A stretch of DNA of 64,000 bases, from positions 141,995-205,994 of the forward strand of contig NZ_RQGG01000028.1 of assembly GCF_004769665.1 (NCBI RefSeq). Reading direction: 5' to 3'. The number at the start of each line of letters is the position of its first letter. Within the stretch, counting starts at the first letter, position 1. The DNA is from Leptospira kemamanensis (GTDB lineage: Bacteria; Spirochaetota; Leptospiria; Leptospirales; Leptospiraceae). Shown here one piece after another: positions 7,997 through 17,589 of this stretch. The position numbers were made by a program, and so were the translations under genes. Below the pieces are notes generated by a model that saw nothing but the letters and a program-made list of their open reading frames with translations, made no database searches and was not told where the DNA came from.

Positions 7997-9316
7997 TTGG
8001 ATAAAGTGAAAGTCGAAGGACTCAATCCTGATTTTTCAGGAATCGTTACTGCACCTAACGGAAAAAAGGTGGATATTTTCTATGTTCATCCTGGAGACGA
8101 ACTGGTTGTTGAATATGTAAAACGTAGACCAAGACAACGGTCTTTAAAAGTCCACGAAATCATCCGAAATCATCCTTGGGATTTAGTCAAATGCTCCGTT
8201 TTTGGAGAATGCGGCGGTTGCACTGGCCAACACATACCTTATTCTACCCAACTTGATTTAAAATTCGGCCCCATCCTCTCTTTGTTTCAGAAGGATTTAG
8301 GTATAACGATAAAACCCGTCCTCGAAGCAAAAACCTATGCCTATCGTTCCAGAATGGATTTTTCTGTTTTTCCAGGACCTGTCATTGGCCAAAGACAAAG
8401 GGGAAATTTCCGTAAAGTGGTTCCCATTTCCTCTTGTGCTATTCAATCCAATTGGGCGAATCTTGCGTTACAAGACGTACGAGCTCTTTTAGAGGAAATG
8501 CCAAATGTGATTTGGGATCGAAGATCAGAGCAGGGTGGCCTAAAGTATCTAACCATCCGAAAGGCACAAAATACAGAAGACGGAATGTTGATTTTTACAT
8601 TCACGGAAGGATTTGAAAAGAGTCCCGAACTTGAGTCCTTTCGTTCCCTTTGTTTGGAACGTCTTACGCAAAATTCCCTAGTGTTTTGTTACAACCGTCC
8701 CAAATCAGAAGTGTCTGCTGTCGGTCGCCCAGAAGTCCTCAGAGGAAAACTTACTTTCACTGAATCAGTTTTAGGACAAAGTTTTGAAGTTCCTTTTGAT
8801 TCCTTTTTCCAACCGAATCCCAATGGATTTTTACCCATCCTACATTTCATCCAAGAAAGATTGCCAAAGGAAAAAGATGTCCTCATCGATTTATTTTGTG
8901 GTAATGGTTTCTTTTCTTTGTTATACGGCGAATATTTCCAACATGTGGATGGATATGAATTAACTGAGTCCTCCATTGAAAACGCAAAAACTTTATTTGA
9001 AAGCACATACCCCACAAAAACCCATTCCTTCCAAGTAACCAATTTATTTTTATCAACTGGAGATTTACAGCGAAAGGAAAATGCCACTCTCATCCTAGAC
9101 CCACCGCGCGCTGGGGCAGGAAAATTAGTGAACCATTGGATCCGTGATAATGGTCCTAAAAACGTCTTCTATGTCTCCTGCAATCCCTACTCTCAAAAAG
9201 AAGATGTTCGACTCTTTTTAGAAGAATACGATTATGTGGATGGTATCCTAATCGATCCGTATCCGCAGACGCCACATACAGAATCCGTACTTTACTTTCG
9301 CCGAAAAGAACGATAA
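7997..9316 (+). CDS. rlmD: 23S rRNA (uracil-C5)-methyltransferase, RlmD/TrmA family
   Basis: A 439-residue SAM-dependent RNA m5U methyltransferase. The N-terminus looks like a TRAM RNA-binding domain. Cys66, Cys72, Cys75 and Cys147 match the CX5C-GG-C...C pattern that binds a [4Fe-4S] cluster in RlmD. DLFCGNGFFSL is the SAM motif, and DPPRAG and YVSCNPYSQKEDV hold the catalytic Asp/Cys region. The start is TTG at 7997 or GTG at 8006; a stop codon at 7985-7987 excludes anything earlier. Only 46 bases separate it from the divergent cyclase gene. The exact uridine modified cannot be read from sequence. Confidence 0.88.
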   Translation: MDKVKVEGLNPDFSGIVTAPNGKKVDIFYVHPGDELVVEYVKRRPRQRSLKVHEIIRNHPWDLVKCSVFGECGGCTGQHIPYSTQLDLKFGPILSLFQKDLGITIKPVLEAKTYAYRSRMDFSVFPGPVIGQRQRGNFRKVVPISSCAIQSNWANLALQDVRALLEEMPNVIWDRRSEQGGLKYLTIRKAQNTEDGMLIFTFTEGFEKSPELESFRSLCLERLTQNSLVFCYNRPKSEVSAVGRPEVLRGKLTFTESVLGQSFEVPFDSFFQPNPNGFLPILHFIQERLPKEKDVLIDLFCGNGFFSLLYGEYFQHVDGYELTESSIENAKTLFESTYPTKTHSFQVTNLFLSTGDLQRKENATLILDPPRAGAGKLVNHWIRDNGPKNVFYVSCNPYSQKEDVRLFLEEYDYVDGILIDPYPQTPHTESVLYFRRKER

Positions 9317-9365
9317 TTCCCTTCACCGATTCCGGAATTCGGCCGAAATTGATAGAGAGGGTAGT

Positions 9366-10493
9366 ATGAAACAACGGACATCCATCTTATATCTTTGTAT
9401 CGCCATTTTCTGGCAAATTGGTTGTGCGAGTGTGATGGTCACAAATTGGGTTCCTGACGATTCCAATTTCAAAGAAAGACCTGTTCGAGTCCTACTTGGA
9501 TATGCAAGTGAGGAAGAAATTTTTAAAACGACAGGGGAATTAATTGTCAAAGATGCAAATGATCTAACGATCAAAAGAGCTTATGATTTTTTATCCTTAA
9601 ATCCAACTGCTATCAAAGCACCTATCTCTATCCAAAGTAATGCAGAGTGGATTGAATACAAAGGAATTAGTTACCGCGGAACCATTTTACTCAAACCCAT
9701 TAATGGAAAAGTATTCATCATCAATTTAGTTCCAATTGAATTATACCTTCTCTCAGTCGTTCCTTCGGAAGTCAGTGCCTCTTGGCCCAAAGAAGCACTG
9801 AAGGCTCAAGCAGTCTGTGCAAGAACCTATGTAGTCAAAGAAATGTTAAACCGCAAAAAACAAGAGTTTGACGTTGATACATCAACAAACACACAAGTGT
9901 ACAAAGGAAAAAACAAAGAACATAAGAATACAACAGAAGCTGTATTTGAAACAGAAGGATTAATTCTCATCCATAAAGGCCAACCCATCCAAAGTTTTTT
10001 CCATTCGAATGCTGGTGGTTATACGGAAGATCCAGCGAATGTATGGGGAAACCCAGTTGAATATTTAAAACCTGTTCCTTCTGAATATGATAAAGATGGT
10101 GATCAATACGCCTGGGAAGACAAATGGAAAACAGATTATGTAAATCAAAGTTTACGTGATTTAGGAATTGGTGAAGTGCAAGACATTGTTGTTGCAAATC
10201 GTTTTCCTACCTCTCGTGTGAATGAATTGGAAATCATTGGATCTACAGGAACCAAAAAAATCAAAGCGACAGAGTTTCGTAAAAAGATTGGAGCTACCAA
10301 ATTAAAATCCACTCGGTTTGGAATTCGCAAAGAAGACTCAGGTGATTTTTATGTAAAAGGTTTAGGTTCTGGTCATGGTGTGGGTATGTCTCAGTGGGGA
10401 AGTTTTGCTATGGCCAAAAGCCAATTCAACCACAAAGAAATATTACAACACTACTTTAAGGGAATTGAATTCGCAAGAATTGTCTCAAAATAA
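9366..10493 (+). CDS. SpoIID/LytB-domain lipoprotein
   Basis: A 375-residue exported protein with an N-terminal hydrophobic stretch ending in Gly-Cys20, a probable lipoprotein signal. The SpoIID fold is clear: VVPSEVSASWP with the catalytic Glu135, ALKAQAVCARTY, FHSNAGGYTEDPANVWG and GLGSGHGVGMSQWG. SpoIID enzymes are lytic transglycosylases acting on peptidoglycan strands lacking stem peptides; in non-sporulating bacteria they probably trim septal or lateral wall. A GAGAGGG ribosome site precedes ATG. No operon partner is obvious: the next gene follows after 62 bases. Confidence 0.88.
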   Translation: MKQRTSILYLCIAIFWQIGCASVMVTNWVPDDSNFKERPVRVLLGYASEEEIFKTTGELIVKDANDLTIKRAYDFLSLNPTAIKAPISIQSNAEWIEYKGISYRGTILLKPINGKVFIINLVPIELYLLSVVPSEVSASWPKEALKAQAVCARTYVVKEMLNRKKQEFDVDTSTNTQVYKGKNKEHKNTTEAVFETEGLILIHKGQPIQSFFHSNAGGYTEDPANVWGNPVEYLKPVPSEYDKDGDQYAWEDKWKTDYVNQSLRDLGIGEVQDIVVANRFPTSRVNELEIIGSTGTKKIKATEFRKKIGATKLKSTRFGIRKEDSGDFYVKGLGSGHGVGMSQWGSFAMAKSQFNHKEILQHYFKGIEFARIVSK

Positions 10494-10555
10494 CTGCTAG
10501 TTTTTGATTTCCCTCGTCAGATAGTTTTAGAATCTGTCCTTAGGTTCTAAAACAC

Positions 10556-11398
10556 ATGGCAACACTGGAAGAATACTTATCCCAAATCAAAGATCTGACG
10601 ATTGTTCCGCCAGTCTTATTATCCGTACTTTCCCTGGATGATGACAACGAACTCTCCTTTGGAGAACTTGAAAAGAAAGTCCAATCAGACCAGGTCCTTG
10701 TCGCTAGACTTTTAAAATTAGCAAACTCACCTTTTTTCTCACGTGGGAATCCTGTTGCAAATATGAAACAAGTGATCACTCGCCTAGGATTTAAAACCGT
10801 CCGTAGTATGGTAGCCATGTCCATGACGGATTCTCTCTTTAGCCAAGGGAATTATAAAAAATTCCGAGATGAAGTTTGGGATCATTCCGTTGCCAAAGGA
10901 ATTTTTGCTCAGATTCTTTGTGAAGAGAAAAAATTCAAAAAAGAAGCTGAACTTGCAATCACATGTGGACTGATGCAAGACTTAGGTAGAATTGTTTTAA
11001 ATACCATTGACCGAACAAAATACGTAGCAGTTCTCACTGAGTTCCAAACCTCTGATACAAATCTTGTTAGCTTAGAGAAAAAAGCCTTTGGTGTGGATTC
11101 TTATGAAATGGGAAGTGCCGCAGCAAAACTTTGGAAAATGCCAAGTATCATCATCTCCTCTATCGAAGATTTATCAAAACCTGTGACAGAACAAACACCA
11201 CTTGGACAAATCATTGGATTTGCAGGAACCATTGCCAAACTCACAGGCCATGGAAAACAAGAACCAAATACAGAAGAAAAATTTGAAGAATACAAAACCG
11301 CACTTGGCCTGACAATAGAAGATACAAAAATCTTTTTAGCAGCCAAAGATGAAAAACTCAAATCAAATGAGTTATATCAGTTTTGTAGTACGCTTTAG
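10556..11398 (+). CDS. HDOD domain protein
   Basis: A 280-residue protein made mainly of one HDOD domain: LEEYLSQIKDLTIVPPVLLSVL, a helical core with VARLLKLANSPFFSRG and ITRLGFKTVRSMV, and LMQDLGRIVL in place of the HD-GYP catalytic HDIG. HDOD domains lack the metal-binding His-Asp pair and act as signalling platforms, often beside cyclic-nucleotide or chemotaxis proteins. It ends one base before the stop of a converging adenylate cyclase gene. The C-terminal 70 residues are not assigned. Confidence 0.85.
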   Translation: MATLEEYLSQIKDLTIVPPVLLSVLSLDDDNELSFGELEKKVQSDQVLVARLLKLANSPFFSRGNPVANMKQVITRLGFKTVRSMVAMSMTDSLFSQGNYKKFRDEVWDHSVAKGIFAQILCEEKKFKKEAELAITCGLMQDLGRIVLNTIDRTKYVAVLTEFQTSDTNLVSLEKKAFGVDSYEMGSAAAKLWKMPSIIISSIEDLSKPVTEQTPLGQIIGFAGTIAKLTGHGKQEPNTEEKFEEYKTALGLTIEDTKIFLAAKDEKLKSNELYQFCSTL

Positions 11399-11399
11399 A

Positions 11400-12635
11400 T
11401 CATGAGATAGGTTTTACACTTAAGATTCGATGTAAACCTTCTTTTCCTTTTATTTTCACAGGTTCCAGTTCTTCGTATCTATATTTTTTTGCGTAATCTT
11501 CTGGCAAATGGTTGTACAGACCTTCAGAAACATACACTTGCATAGGTTTTGCCATTGATTCCAAACGACTCGCCATGTTGACTGTATCTCCAACAGCAGT
11601 GTATGATAATTTTTGGAAAGAACCTACGTTTCCAACAATAGCTTTCCCGGAAGCCACTCCAATTCCAATTTGCGGAGTGAAGCCATAAATTTGATCCCAT
11701 TTGGGTTGCCACAATTCAAATACTTGAATCATTTCCACAGCACAATCCAAAGCATTTTGTCTATGGTCTTCTTGAAATACAGGTGCACCAAACAAACACA
11801 TAATGGAATCACCGATGTATTTATCTATCATGCCACCGTAACCTAAGATAACTTCTGTCATTGCAGTAAAGTATTCATTCAAAAAAGAAATTACCTGCTC
11901 TGGTTTCATTTTCTCTGATAAAGTCGTATAACCTCTGATATCTGAAAAGAGAACAGATACTTCCTGTTCCTTTCCTTTTTGATCTAAGGAAAGTGAATTA
12001 TTCATCAAACTTTCAACGATGATGGGATCAACATACATCCCAAAAACGTTTTGCATTTTCTTTTTATCGTTTTCTAATTTGAGTTTTTCTTCGTATTCTT
12101 TCTCAAGTTCCTTCTTGAACTTTTTCACCATTGTATTCAGATCTTGGATCTCTGATTGGTTCATTCCATATAAGTCTTGGAACCGTTTCAAACTATCCTC
12201 CATTTGAATCGATACCACTTTTTTGCGGTAAATCTCTCGAAACAAATTACGGAATCGATGTTCCAATATGTTCTTCTTTAACCGACGTTTGCTGAAATAT
12301 TCGTTGATCCCCAATTGAAAAGCAAGGATAGGAAGTTGTTTTCCTTCTGCCTTTGTAAACACAACCACTGGTAATTCTGATGGACCTGCTAAATCCATAA
12401 TTTGTTCCAAAACGTCTTCCGGTGAAACCTCAAATTCTGGAAATTGGATTTCGGTGATCAGCAAATCATACTGCACTTTCTTAATTTCTTCTGCACCATT
12501 TTCAAACAAAGAGCGCCAAGTGAGTTCGATGTAATCACCAAACCAATCTTTGAGTAATTCAGAAATGGTATCATACGACTTCTTTTGAGGTTCTAGGACA
12601 ATGACTCGAACTATTTCTTCTTTTTCTAAATCCAC
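11400..12635 (-). CDS. Adenylate cyclase with degenerate receiver domain
   Basis: A 411-residue cytoplasmic protein: a receiver-like domain (residues 8-125), a coiled coil (about 145-195) and a class III cyclase (about 220-400). The receiver has Glu62 where the phosphorylated Asp should be (DLLITEIQFPE) and Glu-Pro at the acidic pocket (VIVLEPQ). Thr94 and Lys116 are kept, so it probably cannot be phosphorylated in the usual way and may be locked on. The cyclase has both metal Asps (232, 276), Lys272-Thr346 for adenine, and Asn353 and Arg357 for the transition state. The start is GTG, only 5 bases after the stop of the Ehr-like small subunit, so it appears to be the last gene of that operon. 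Confidence 0.88.
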   Translation of the reverse strand: MDLEKEEIVRVIVLEPQKKSYDTISELLKDWFGDYIELTWRSLFENGAEEIKKVQYDLLITEIQFPEFEVSPEDVLEQIMDLAGPSELPVVVFTKAEGKQLPILAFQLGINEYFSKRRLKKNILEHRFRNLFREIYRKKVVSIQMEDSLKRFQDLYGMNQSEIQDLNTMVKKFKKELEKEYEEKLKLENDKKKMQNVFGMYVDPIIVESLMNNSLSLDQKGKEQEVSVLFSDIRGYTTLSEKMKPEQVISFLNEYFTAMTEVILGYGGMIDKYIGDSIMCLFGAPVFQEDHRQNALDCAVEMIQVFELWQPKWDQIYGFTPQIGIGVASGKAIVGNVGSFQKLSYTAVGDTVNMASRLESMAKPMQVYVSEGLYNHLPEDYAKKYRYEELEPVKIKGKEGLHRILSVKPIS

Positions 12636-12640
12636 GCGCT

Positions 12641-13462
12641 TTATTTTTCACTCTCTAAAAATTTGTGAAGCGCCTCTTGGAATTGGAAGGAAAATCTTCC
12701 AAGTAACAATCGAAATGCTTGTAAAATGACGTCTGGTCTAGGGGGATCTCCTGAAATGTATAGGTCTGGTTCTTTCGGAAGATTACACTGAGGGAAAAGT
12801 CCCCCACTCACCGCTTCCGTTCCGCAAGCAATCAGAGCTTTGGGTTCACTCATCACATTCCAGGCAGTCTCTAAGGGTGCCGCCATATTTTCGCTGACTG
12901 GGCCAGAAAACACAATCGCATCGGCATGTTTGGGACTCGCAACACATCGAATCCCTTCTCTTTCGGAATCGAAGACTGAATTGAAGGAGGCATTTAATTC
13001 TGATTCAACAGTATTGTTACCACCCGCAGCGACTTCTCGGTATAAAAAACCTCGTTTGTGTGTGAGCTTACGAAAACGTTCCTGATTTGCCGTGAGTGGA
13101 ATTGACTTATGCAAGGAAGTTTGCAGAATTCCATTTTTATAGGAAGTGTAAAATTCTTCTCTGTGTAAGGAAAATACGTAAATAAATCCAGAATTGGTAA
13201 GTTTCGCATCCGGGCATATTTCCACACAATCACCACATTGCAGGCATTTTCCATAGTCCACGAGGAATTCCGAATCTCCCTTTCGTTCGATTGCTTTAGT
13301 GGGACAATTGACTTCGCAGAGATTGCAGGAACCACATCCAGAAGACATTTGTTTTGTAGGAACGGGAATCCCTCTTTGGTTTGGATGAACAGGTGAAGCA
13401 GTTTCAAAGTTCAAAACCTTTTTGGTTTTAACAAAATTCAGAATTTCTAATAAAGATTTCAT
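12641..13462 (-). CDS. Ehr-like complex: ferredoxin-NuoB-type fusion lacking proximal-cluster ligands
   Basis: A 273-residue protein. An N-terminal 2x[4Fe-4S] ferredoxin module (Cys 43/46/49/53 and 73/76/79/83, both CxxCxxCxxxCP) resembles HyfH/HycF. It is followed by a NuoB/HycG-like small-subunit domain from about residue 140 (RCVASPKHADAIVFSGPVSENM, GDPPRPDVILQAF). The four Cys that hold the proximal or N2 cluster in NuoB and hydrogenases are all replaced: Asn149, Val152, Glu216 and Asp239. The second module therefore cannot bind that cluster in the known way. It overlaps the upstream large-subunit gene by 4 bases. Role inferred: peripheral-arm subunit of a non-hydrogenase complex. Confidence 0.85.
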   Translation of the reverse strand: MKSLLEILNFVKTKKVLNFETASPVHPNQRGIPVPTKQMSSGCGSCNLCEVNCPTKAIERKGDSEFLVDYGKCLQCGDCVEICPDAKLTNSGFIYVFSLHREEFYTSYKNGILQTSLHKSIPLTANQERFRKLTHKRGFLYREVAAGGNNTVESELNASFNSVFDSEREGIRCVASPKHADAIVFSGPVSENMAAPLETAWNVMSEPKALIACGTEAVSGGLFPQCNLPKEPDLYISGDPPRPDVILQAFRLLLGRFSFQFQEALHKFLESEK

Positions 13463-14886
13463 AGATCAAACCCAACATAACTTAAATTAAATGACTTATT
13501 GTTCAAAGGGAAGTCACTGATTTGTTCACCTCGCACTGCTAATTCTAATGCATGCCAATTTAATACGGAAGGATCTCTTATATAAGAATTTTTAACATAT
13601 CCATCTTCATCTAAATTAAGAGCAACTAATAATGGACCACGCCAAGCTTCTACAGTCTTAAAAAAAACACCTGGATTAATTTTTTTAGTAAATAACTCAT
13701 TTAGTCTTTGATCACGACCTTCGCTCCAAACTAAATCCCAATCAAGAGTTGAAATTATATTTTCGATCCAATCTAATGATTGTTCGATTTCTGCAAAACG
13801 TAAATACATCCTAGCCCAAACATCACCATTATAATGATGGTGCTCTTCTTTTAATGGAAGTGGTTTCCAATTTGGATAATCAGTATGGTTCTTCCGTAAA
13901 TCATCTTCCACACCCGCCATTCTTGCAACCATACCAACAAAACCATATGTCTCCACATCTGATTCGGAAATAAACCCACAACCTTGCATTCTTTCCTTTA
14001 ATGTCGAAATAGATAACGCACGAAGGATTTGCGGTCGTACTCGGGTATTATATACTTTCTTTAACTGGTAAAAAGATTCCTTTGCCAGCTTAGGACTGAT
14101 CTTTTGATTCACTAATACTTTACCAGGCCGTATCACAGATTTCCCAAAGCGATGACCAGTCCAAGTTTCCATAAGACCCAATGCAGCTCCTCTATCCGTT
14201 ACACAAACTCCATACAATGGATAATATCCTATGTCTTCAGAAATTCCACCCAAATCACCGATATGAACTGCGATTCTCTCCAATTCAACAAGTATGGAAC
14301 GAAACAATCGAATGTCTTTTGGAAGATGGATCCCATATGCTTCTTCGTATATGTTTGAAAATGTCAGTGAATAACCAATGCTTGTGTCACCCGAAATGGT
14401 TTCAGAATAAGACATGACTTGTCCAATTGGTTTGTTTAATATCAACTCTTGTATATTCCGTTTTTGAAATCCCAATCGAATCGTTAAGTGACGTATCTCT
14501 TCCCCTTCGACGACAAAACGAAAATGACCAGGTTCAATGATACCAGCATGAATGGGACCAACCGCATGGGAATAGTTCCCATCGGAAAAAGGAACAGTCA
14601 ATCCATGGTAAAACAAATCACGAACTACTCCTGTTTTCTGGTGAAGAGATAAATTTTTACCTCGGTTATCATTTAAAAAATCTTCTTCTTTTAATTCCGA
14701 ATATTCTTCCGATCCCATATCTTGACCAAAAGAATGACGAACCAACCAAACAGGATATTTTTGATCTAACAAAAAATCGATATTACTTTTTTTCGATTTA
14801 ACTTCTTCCATCTCAATCAAATTGTTTTGATATAAAAATTGGTAATAAACCCCATTAAAGTTTGTGATTCCAGTTACTTGACTCAT
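13459..14886 (-). CDS. Ehr-like complex: NuoCD/HycE-type large subunit without NiFe ligands
   Basis: A 475-residue homologue of group 4 hydrogenase large subunits and complex I NuoCD. An N-terminal NuoC-like part is followed by HAVGPIHAGIIEPGHFRF, then the core. At the first active-site motif the usual ERVCGIC reads ETISGDT (residues 162-168), so both Cys are lost. At the C-terminal DPCxxC motif the chain reads FNLSYVGFDL, so those two Cys are Ser469 and Gly472. No NiFe site is possible. The ATG at 14886 overlaps the previous stop as ATGA and has GGGGAAG before it, so I reject the longer frame starting at 14955. Confidence 0.87.
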   Translation of the reverse strand: MSQVTGITNFNGVYYQFLYQNNLIEMEEVKSKKSNIDFLLDQKYPVWLVRHSFGQDMGSEEYSELKEEDFLNDNRGKNLSLHQKTGVVRDLFYHGLTVPFSDGNYSHAVGPIHAGIIEPGHFRFVVEGEEIRHLTIRLGFQKRNIQELILNKPIGQVMSYSETISGDTSIGYSLTFSNIYEEAYGIHLPKDIRLFRSILVELERIAVHIGDLGGISEDIGYYPLYGVCVTDRGAALGLMETWTGHRFGKSVIRPGKVLVNQKISPKLAKESFYQLKKVYNTRVRPQILRALSISTLKERMQGCGFISESDVETYGFVGMVARMAGVEDDLRKNHTDYPNWKPLPLKEEHHHYNGDVWARMYLRFAEIEQSLDWIENIISTLDWDLVWSEGRDQRLNELFTKKINPGVFFKTVEAWRGPLLVALNLDEDGYVKNSYIRDPSVLNWHALELAVRGEQISDFPLNNKSFNLSYVGFDL

Positions 14887-16091
14887 AGATACTTCCCCAT
14901 TAAAAACAACAATCCGTAAGTTCCAACACCAACGGTTAACAGTAGGGAGAACCAAAAGAAAGAATATCTGATCGTCAAAATTTTGTATAAACTAGGATTA
15001 AAATCTCGATTGGGAAGTTTCACCATCGGCAATACTTTATTTAACGCGATAAAAAAGAAAACAGATCCTAAGATAGGGAACAAAAACAAATAAAACTGAT
15101 GGTTCAAGATCGCTATCTCTACAATTTTAAGATCTAAAATAAACACTGGAGACAAAGGAAACACAAATGAAATCAATAGAGCTAACAGATATACATATAA
15201 TGCTTTGTGACTGAGACTTTCATTGTTAAGTATTTGAGAAATATTTCTTTTACCAGCATCCATTCGTAGTATCCCCATAGAGATAAAAACTAAAAGTTTA
15301 ACGAGGATCGTGGAGGTTAATAAAAAATAGAAGACATCATCACTAACATCAATCCTTAAAAATATGGTTAACATACCTGTATGAAACAACGCTACCTTAG
15401 CCGATATCCTTCGAATATCATCTCGCGACACAAGCATTAACGTTGCATATAGAATTGTTAGAATTCCGATAAACAACAATCCGTTTGATGCGTTGATGAG
15501 ATGAGGATTTACTTCTTTTTCCAAATTTACAAGTGGTCTGATGGCTAATACAACACTCACGGGAACAAATGATGCAATTAAAGAAGAAATTTGACTTGGA
15601 CTTTCAGCATATGTGTCGCCTACCCAAAAATGATTTGGTACCAAACCAAGTTTACCACTATAACCATAAACAGTTAATAAAATTCCAGTTTCAATGAGTA
15701 AACCAGACTGCCCCACTAATCCATTTTTTAGAGAAGCAAATTCTAAATTTTCCAATGGCGTCGAAGCAAAGAGCAAAATGACAATCCCCAAAAAAGCCAA
15801 ACCCAGCGCATAAGAGTTGATGAGCAAAAACTTCCAACCTACATGAAAAGATTTTTCAGTCCCACTGGAAGAAATCAAAAGAGCACCAAACAAAGTGGAA
15901 GCTTCGATTAGTATCCATTTCAAAACAAGATTATCAGTAAACCATGAGCAAAACAGAACCGAGAAAAATAAAACTTTTAAAATGCTCCATAACCAAATCC
16001 TTGTTTGACCTTTCGTTGGAGCAAATATCGATACTAAAAAAATAACAACGAAAGCAACAAGGCCAGTGCAATAAAATAAATTCATCATCAT
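14883..16091 (-). CDS. Ehr-like complex: NuoM/N-type antiporter-like subunit (HyfF-like)
   Basis: A 402-residue polytopic membrane protein of the proton-conducting antiporter family (PF00361). Key channel residues are kept: Glu63 in WILIEASTLF, Lys147 in GYSGKLGLVPNHFW, His154 and the DDIRRISAKVALFHTG helix. It is shorter than HyfF of E. coli (about 526). By homology it forms a proton- or sodium-translocating half-channel module. It overlaps both neighbours by 4 bases. Confidence 0.85.
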   Translation of the reverse strand: MMMNLFYCTGLVAFVVIFLVSIFAPTKGQTRIWLWSILKVLFFSVLFCSWFTDNLVLKWILIEASTLFGALLISSSGTEKSFHVGWKFLLINSYALGLAFLGIVILLFASTPLENLEFASLKNGLVGQSGLLIETGILLTVYGYSGKLGLVPNHFWVGDTYAESPSQISSLIASFVPVSVVLAIRPLVNLEKEVNPHLINASNGLLFIGILTILYATLMLVSRDDIRRISAKVALFHTGMLTIFLRIDVSDDVFYFLLTSTILVKLLVFISMGILRMDAGKRNISQILNNESLSHKALYVYLLALLISFVFPLSPVFILDLKIVEIAILNHQFYLFLFPILGSVFFFIALNKVLPMVKLPNRDFNPSLYKILTIRYSFFWFSLLLTVGVGTYGLLFLMGKYL

Positions 16092-16699
16092 GTCTTTCTT
16101 TCCTTAGTATGCATATGAGGAGATAATTGGAGAATACCTCCAGAGACGATGACCAAAATTGCATCTAAAAAAGAACCAAACTCTAATCCAAAAGGAAGTC
16201 CTTTATCTAAAACCAAGGTCAAAACAAAAATACCATTTTCAAAAACACAAAACCCAGCAATCAATGCCAACCAGTTTCGCCTAACAACAAAGCACAATAC
16301 ACCCACATAAACCAGTAAAATCACATAAATTAAGCCGATTTTATGAACTGGAATCGTTAAAACAGAAACTCCTTCGGTAATTTTCACAGCAAGCACTAAA
16401 CCTAGAATCATAAACAGCAATGTTGCCAAATAACCAAACCGAGGTGTTGTGCTTTCATTCATCTTGGATTTATTTGCAGTCCAGTTCAATATCAAGGGAG
16501 TCAAAATTGCCTTAAATAATACCACAAGAATAATTAATGAAGCTGCATGTTTCCAGTCATCTTCATGTGTTTGAATCACTGGAAATATCAGAAGAAATCC
16601 CTGAAAACTTAAAAACAAAATGATACGACTCAAACGGTTTTCAACTAAAACCACAATGCCAGTTAGCAGTAACAATAAATATACGAAGTCATAAATCAT
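16088..16699 (-). CDS. Ehr-like complex: HyfE-like small membrane subunit (NuoK-related)
   Basis: A 203-residue protein with about six membrane helices. The HyfE/NuoK-type segment GFCVFENGIFVLTLV with the intramembrane Glu, followed by LEFGSFLDAILVIVSGGIL, is recognisable. In hydrogenase-4 and complex I this subunit contributes to the half-channel next to NuoN. It overlaps the HyfF-like gene and starts 9 bases after the HyfC-like gene. Confidence 0.8.
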   Translation of the reverse strand: MIYDFVYLLLLLTGIVVLVENRLSRIILFLSFQGFLLIFPVIQTHEDDWKHAASLIILVVLFKAILTPLILNWTANKSKMNESTTPRFGYLATLLFMILGLVLAVKITEGVSVLTIPVHKIGLIYVILLVYVGVLCFVVRRNWLALIAGFCVFENGIFVLTLVLDKGLPFGLEFGSFLDAILVIVSGGILQLSPHMHTKERKT

Positions 16700-16708
16700 A
16701 TTGATTTC

Positions 16709-17587
16709 CTAAGAGAGTTTTACTAAAGAACCTAAGATTAAAATCGCAATGAAGATTAATCCCATGAATTCGGGAATCCATGTCCATTTACGACGAACAC
16801 TATATGCTTCCCAAAAGCCCAACAAAATCGCAAGCAACACAACTATAGGCAAAATTAAAAACTCTCGATTTAGTTGATTCATAAATACATTATTTAATAA
16901 TTTTGAATGTTCGAGAGCAAGTTTCACTAAAAAGACCAATAAAGCAGATAATTTCATGGAACTTGCTAATTCAAAAAAAGCTAAATGCCTACCTGATGCT
17001 TCCAATATCATTGCTTCATGAACCATTGTTAACTCCAAATGTGTTCGAGGATCATCAAAAGGAGGTTTGGCGAGCTCTGCAAGAATTGTAATAAACGATA
17101 AAGCCAAAAACAAAATCCCAACTAGGATTCCCTGCGGTGTTTCTGAAATTTCGATATGAGATTGTGCGGCAAGAATCATCAAGATAAATGTTGGTTCCAC
17201 CATAACCGATAAGAGAATTTCTCTTCCAGATGCCATACCACCGAAGGAACTAGTCCCCTCCATAGCAAATCCTATAAATGAAAAACGATAAAGTGCCAAG
17301 AAAAATGGAATTAAGATGAATGGCGCCCACTCGAATAAAACAATAGTCCAGATCATAAAAGCGGAATAAAGCGCTGCCTTCGGTGCTAGGCTTGAAATTT
17401 CAGAATAAAATTTATGATGAACGGGTTCCTTCAAATAAGCTTTATTTATTTCCCAAAAAAACTGTATCAACCTGGGACCACGTCTCCCTTGTGCATATGC
17501 CCTAACCTTTCGAATAATTCCAGTTAATAAAAATGGCAAAGTCAAAAATAATAAGGATAAATAGATCATATAAATTAAAAATTCCAT
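16709..17587 (-). CDS. Ehr-like complex: NuoH/HyfC-type subunit
   Basis: A 292-residue membrane protein homologous to NuoH/HyfC, the subunit joining the peripheral arm to the membrane arm. Conserved stretches are IRKVRAYAQGRRGPRLIQ, ASGREILLSVMVEP, and PPFDDPRTHLELTMVHEAM with its acidic residues. These match the E-channel and quinone-chamber surroundings of complex I, so the coupling path seems intact although the redox site in the partner subunits is lost. It starts 2 bases after the HyfB-like gene. Confidence 0.88.
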   Translation of the reverse strand: MEFLIYMIYLSLLFLTLPFLLTGIIRKVRAYAQGRRGPRLIQFFWEINKAYLKEPVHHKFYSEISSLAPKAALYSAFMIWTIVLFEWAPFILIPFFLALYRFSFIGFAMEGTSSFGGMASGREILLSVMVEPTFILMILAAQSHIEISETPQGILVGILFLALSFITILAELAKPPFDDPRTHLELTMVHEAMILEASGRHLAFFELASSMKLSALLVFLVKLALEHSKLLNNVFMNQLNREFLILPIVVLLAILLGFWEAYSVRRKWTWIPEFMGLIFIAILILGSLVKLS

Positions 17588-17589
17588 GG

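Noticed and set aside
14887..14955. Upstream start of the Ehr-like large subunit
   Set aside because: It would lie deep in the previous gene; the ATGA junction at 14886 with GGGGAAG is the normal pattern of this operon.
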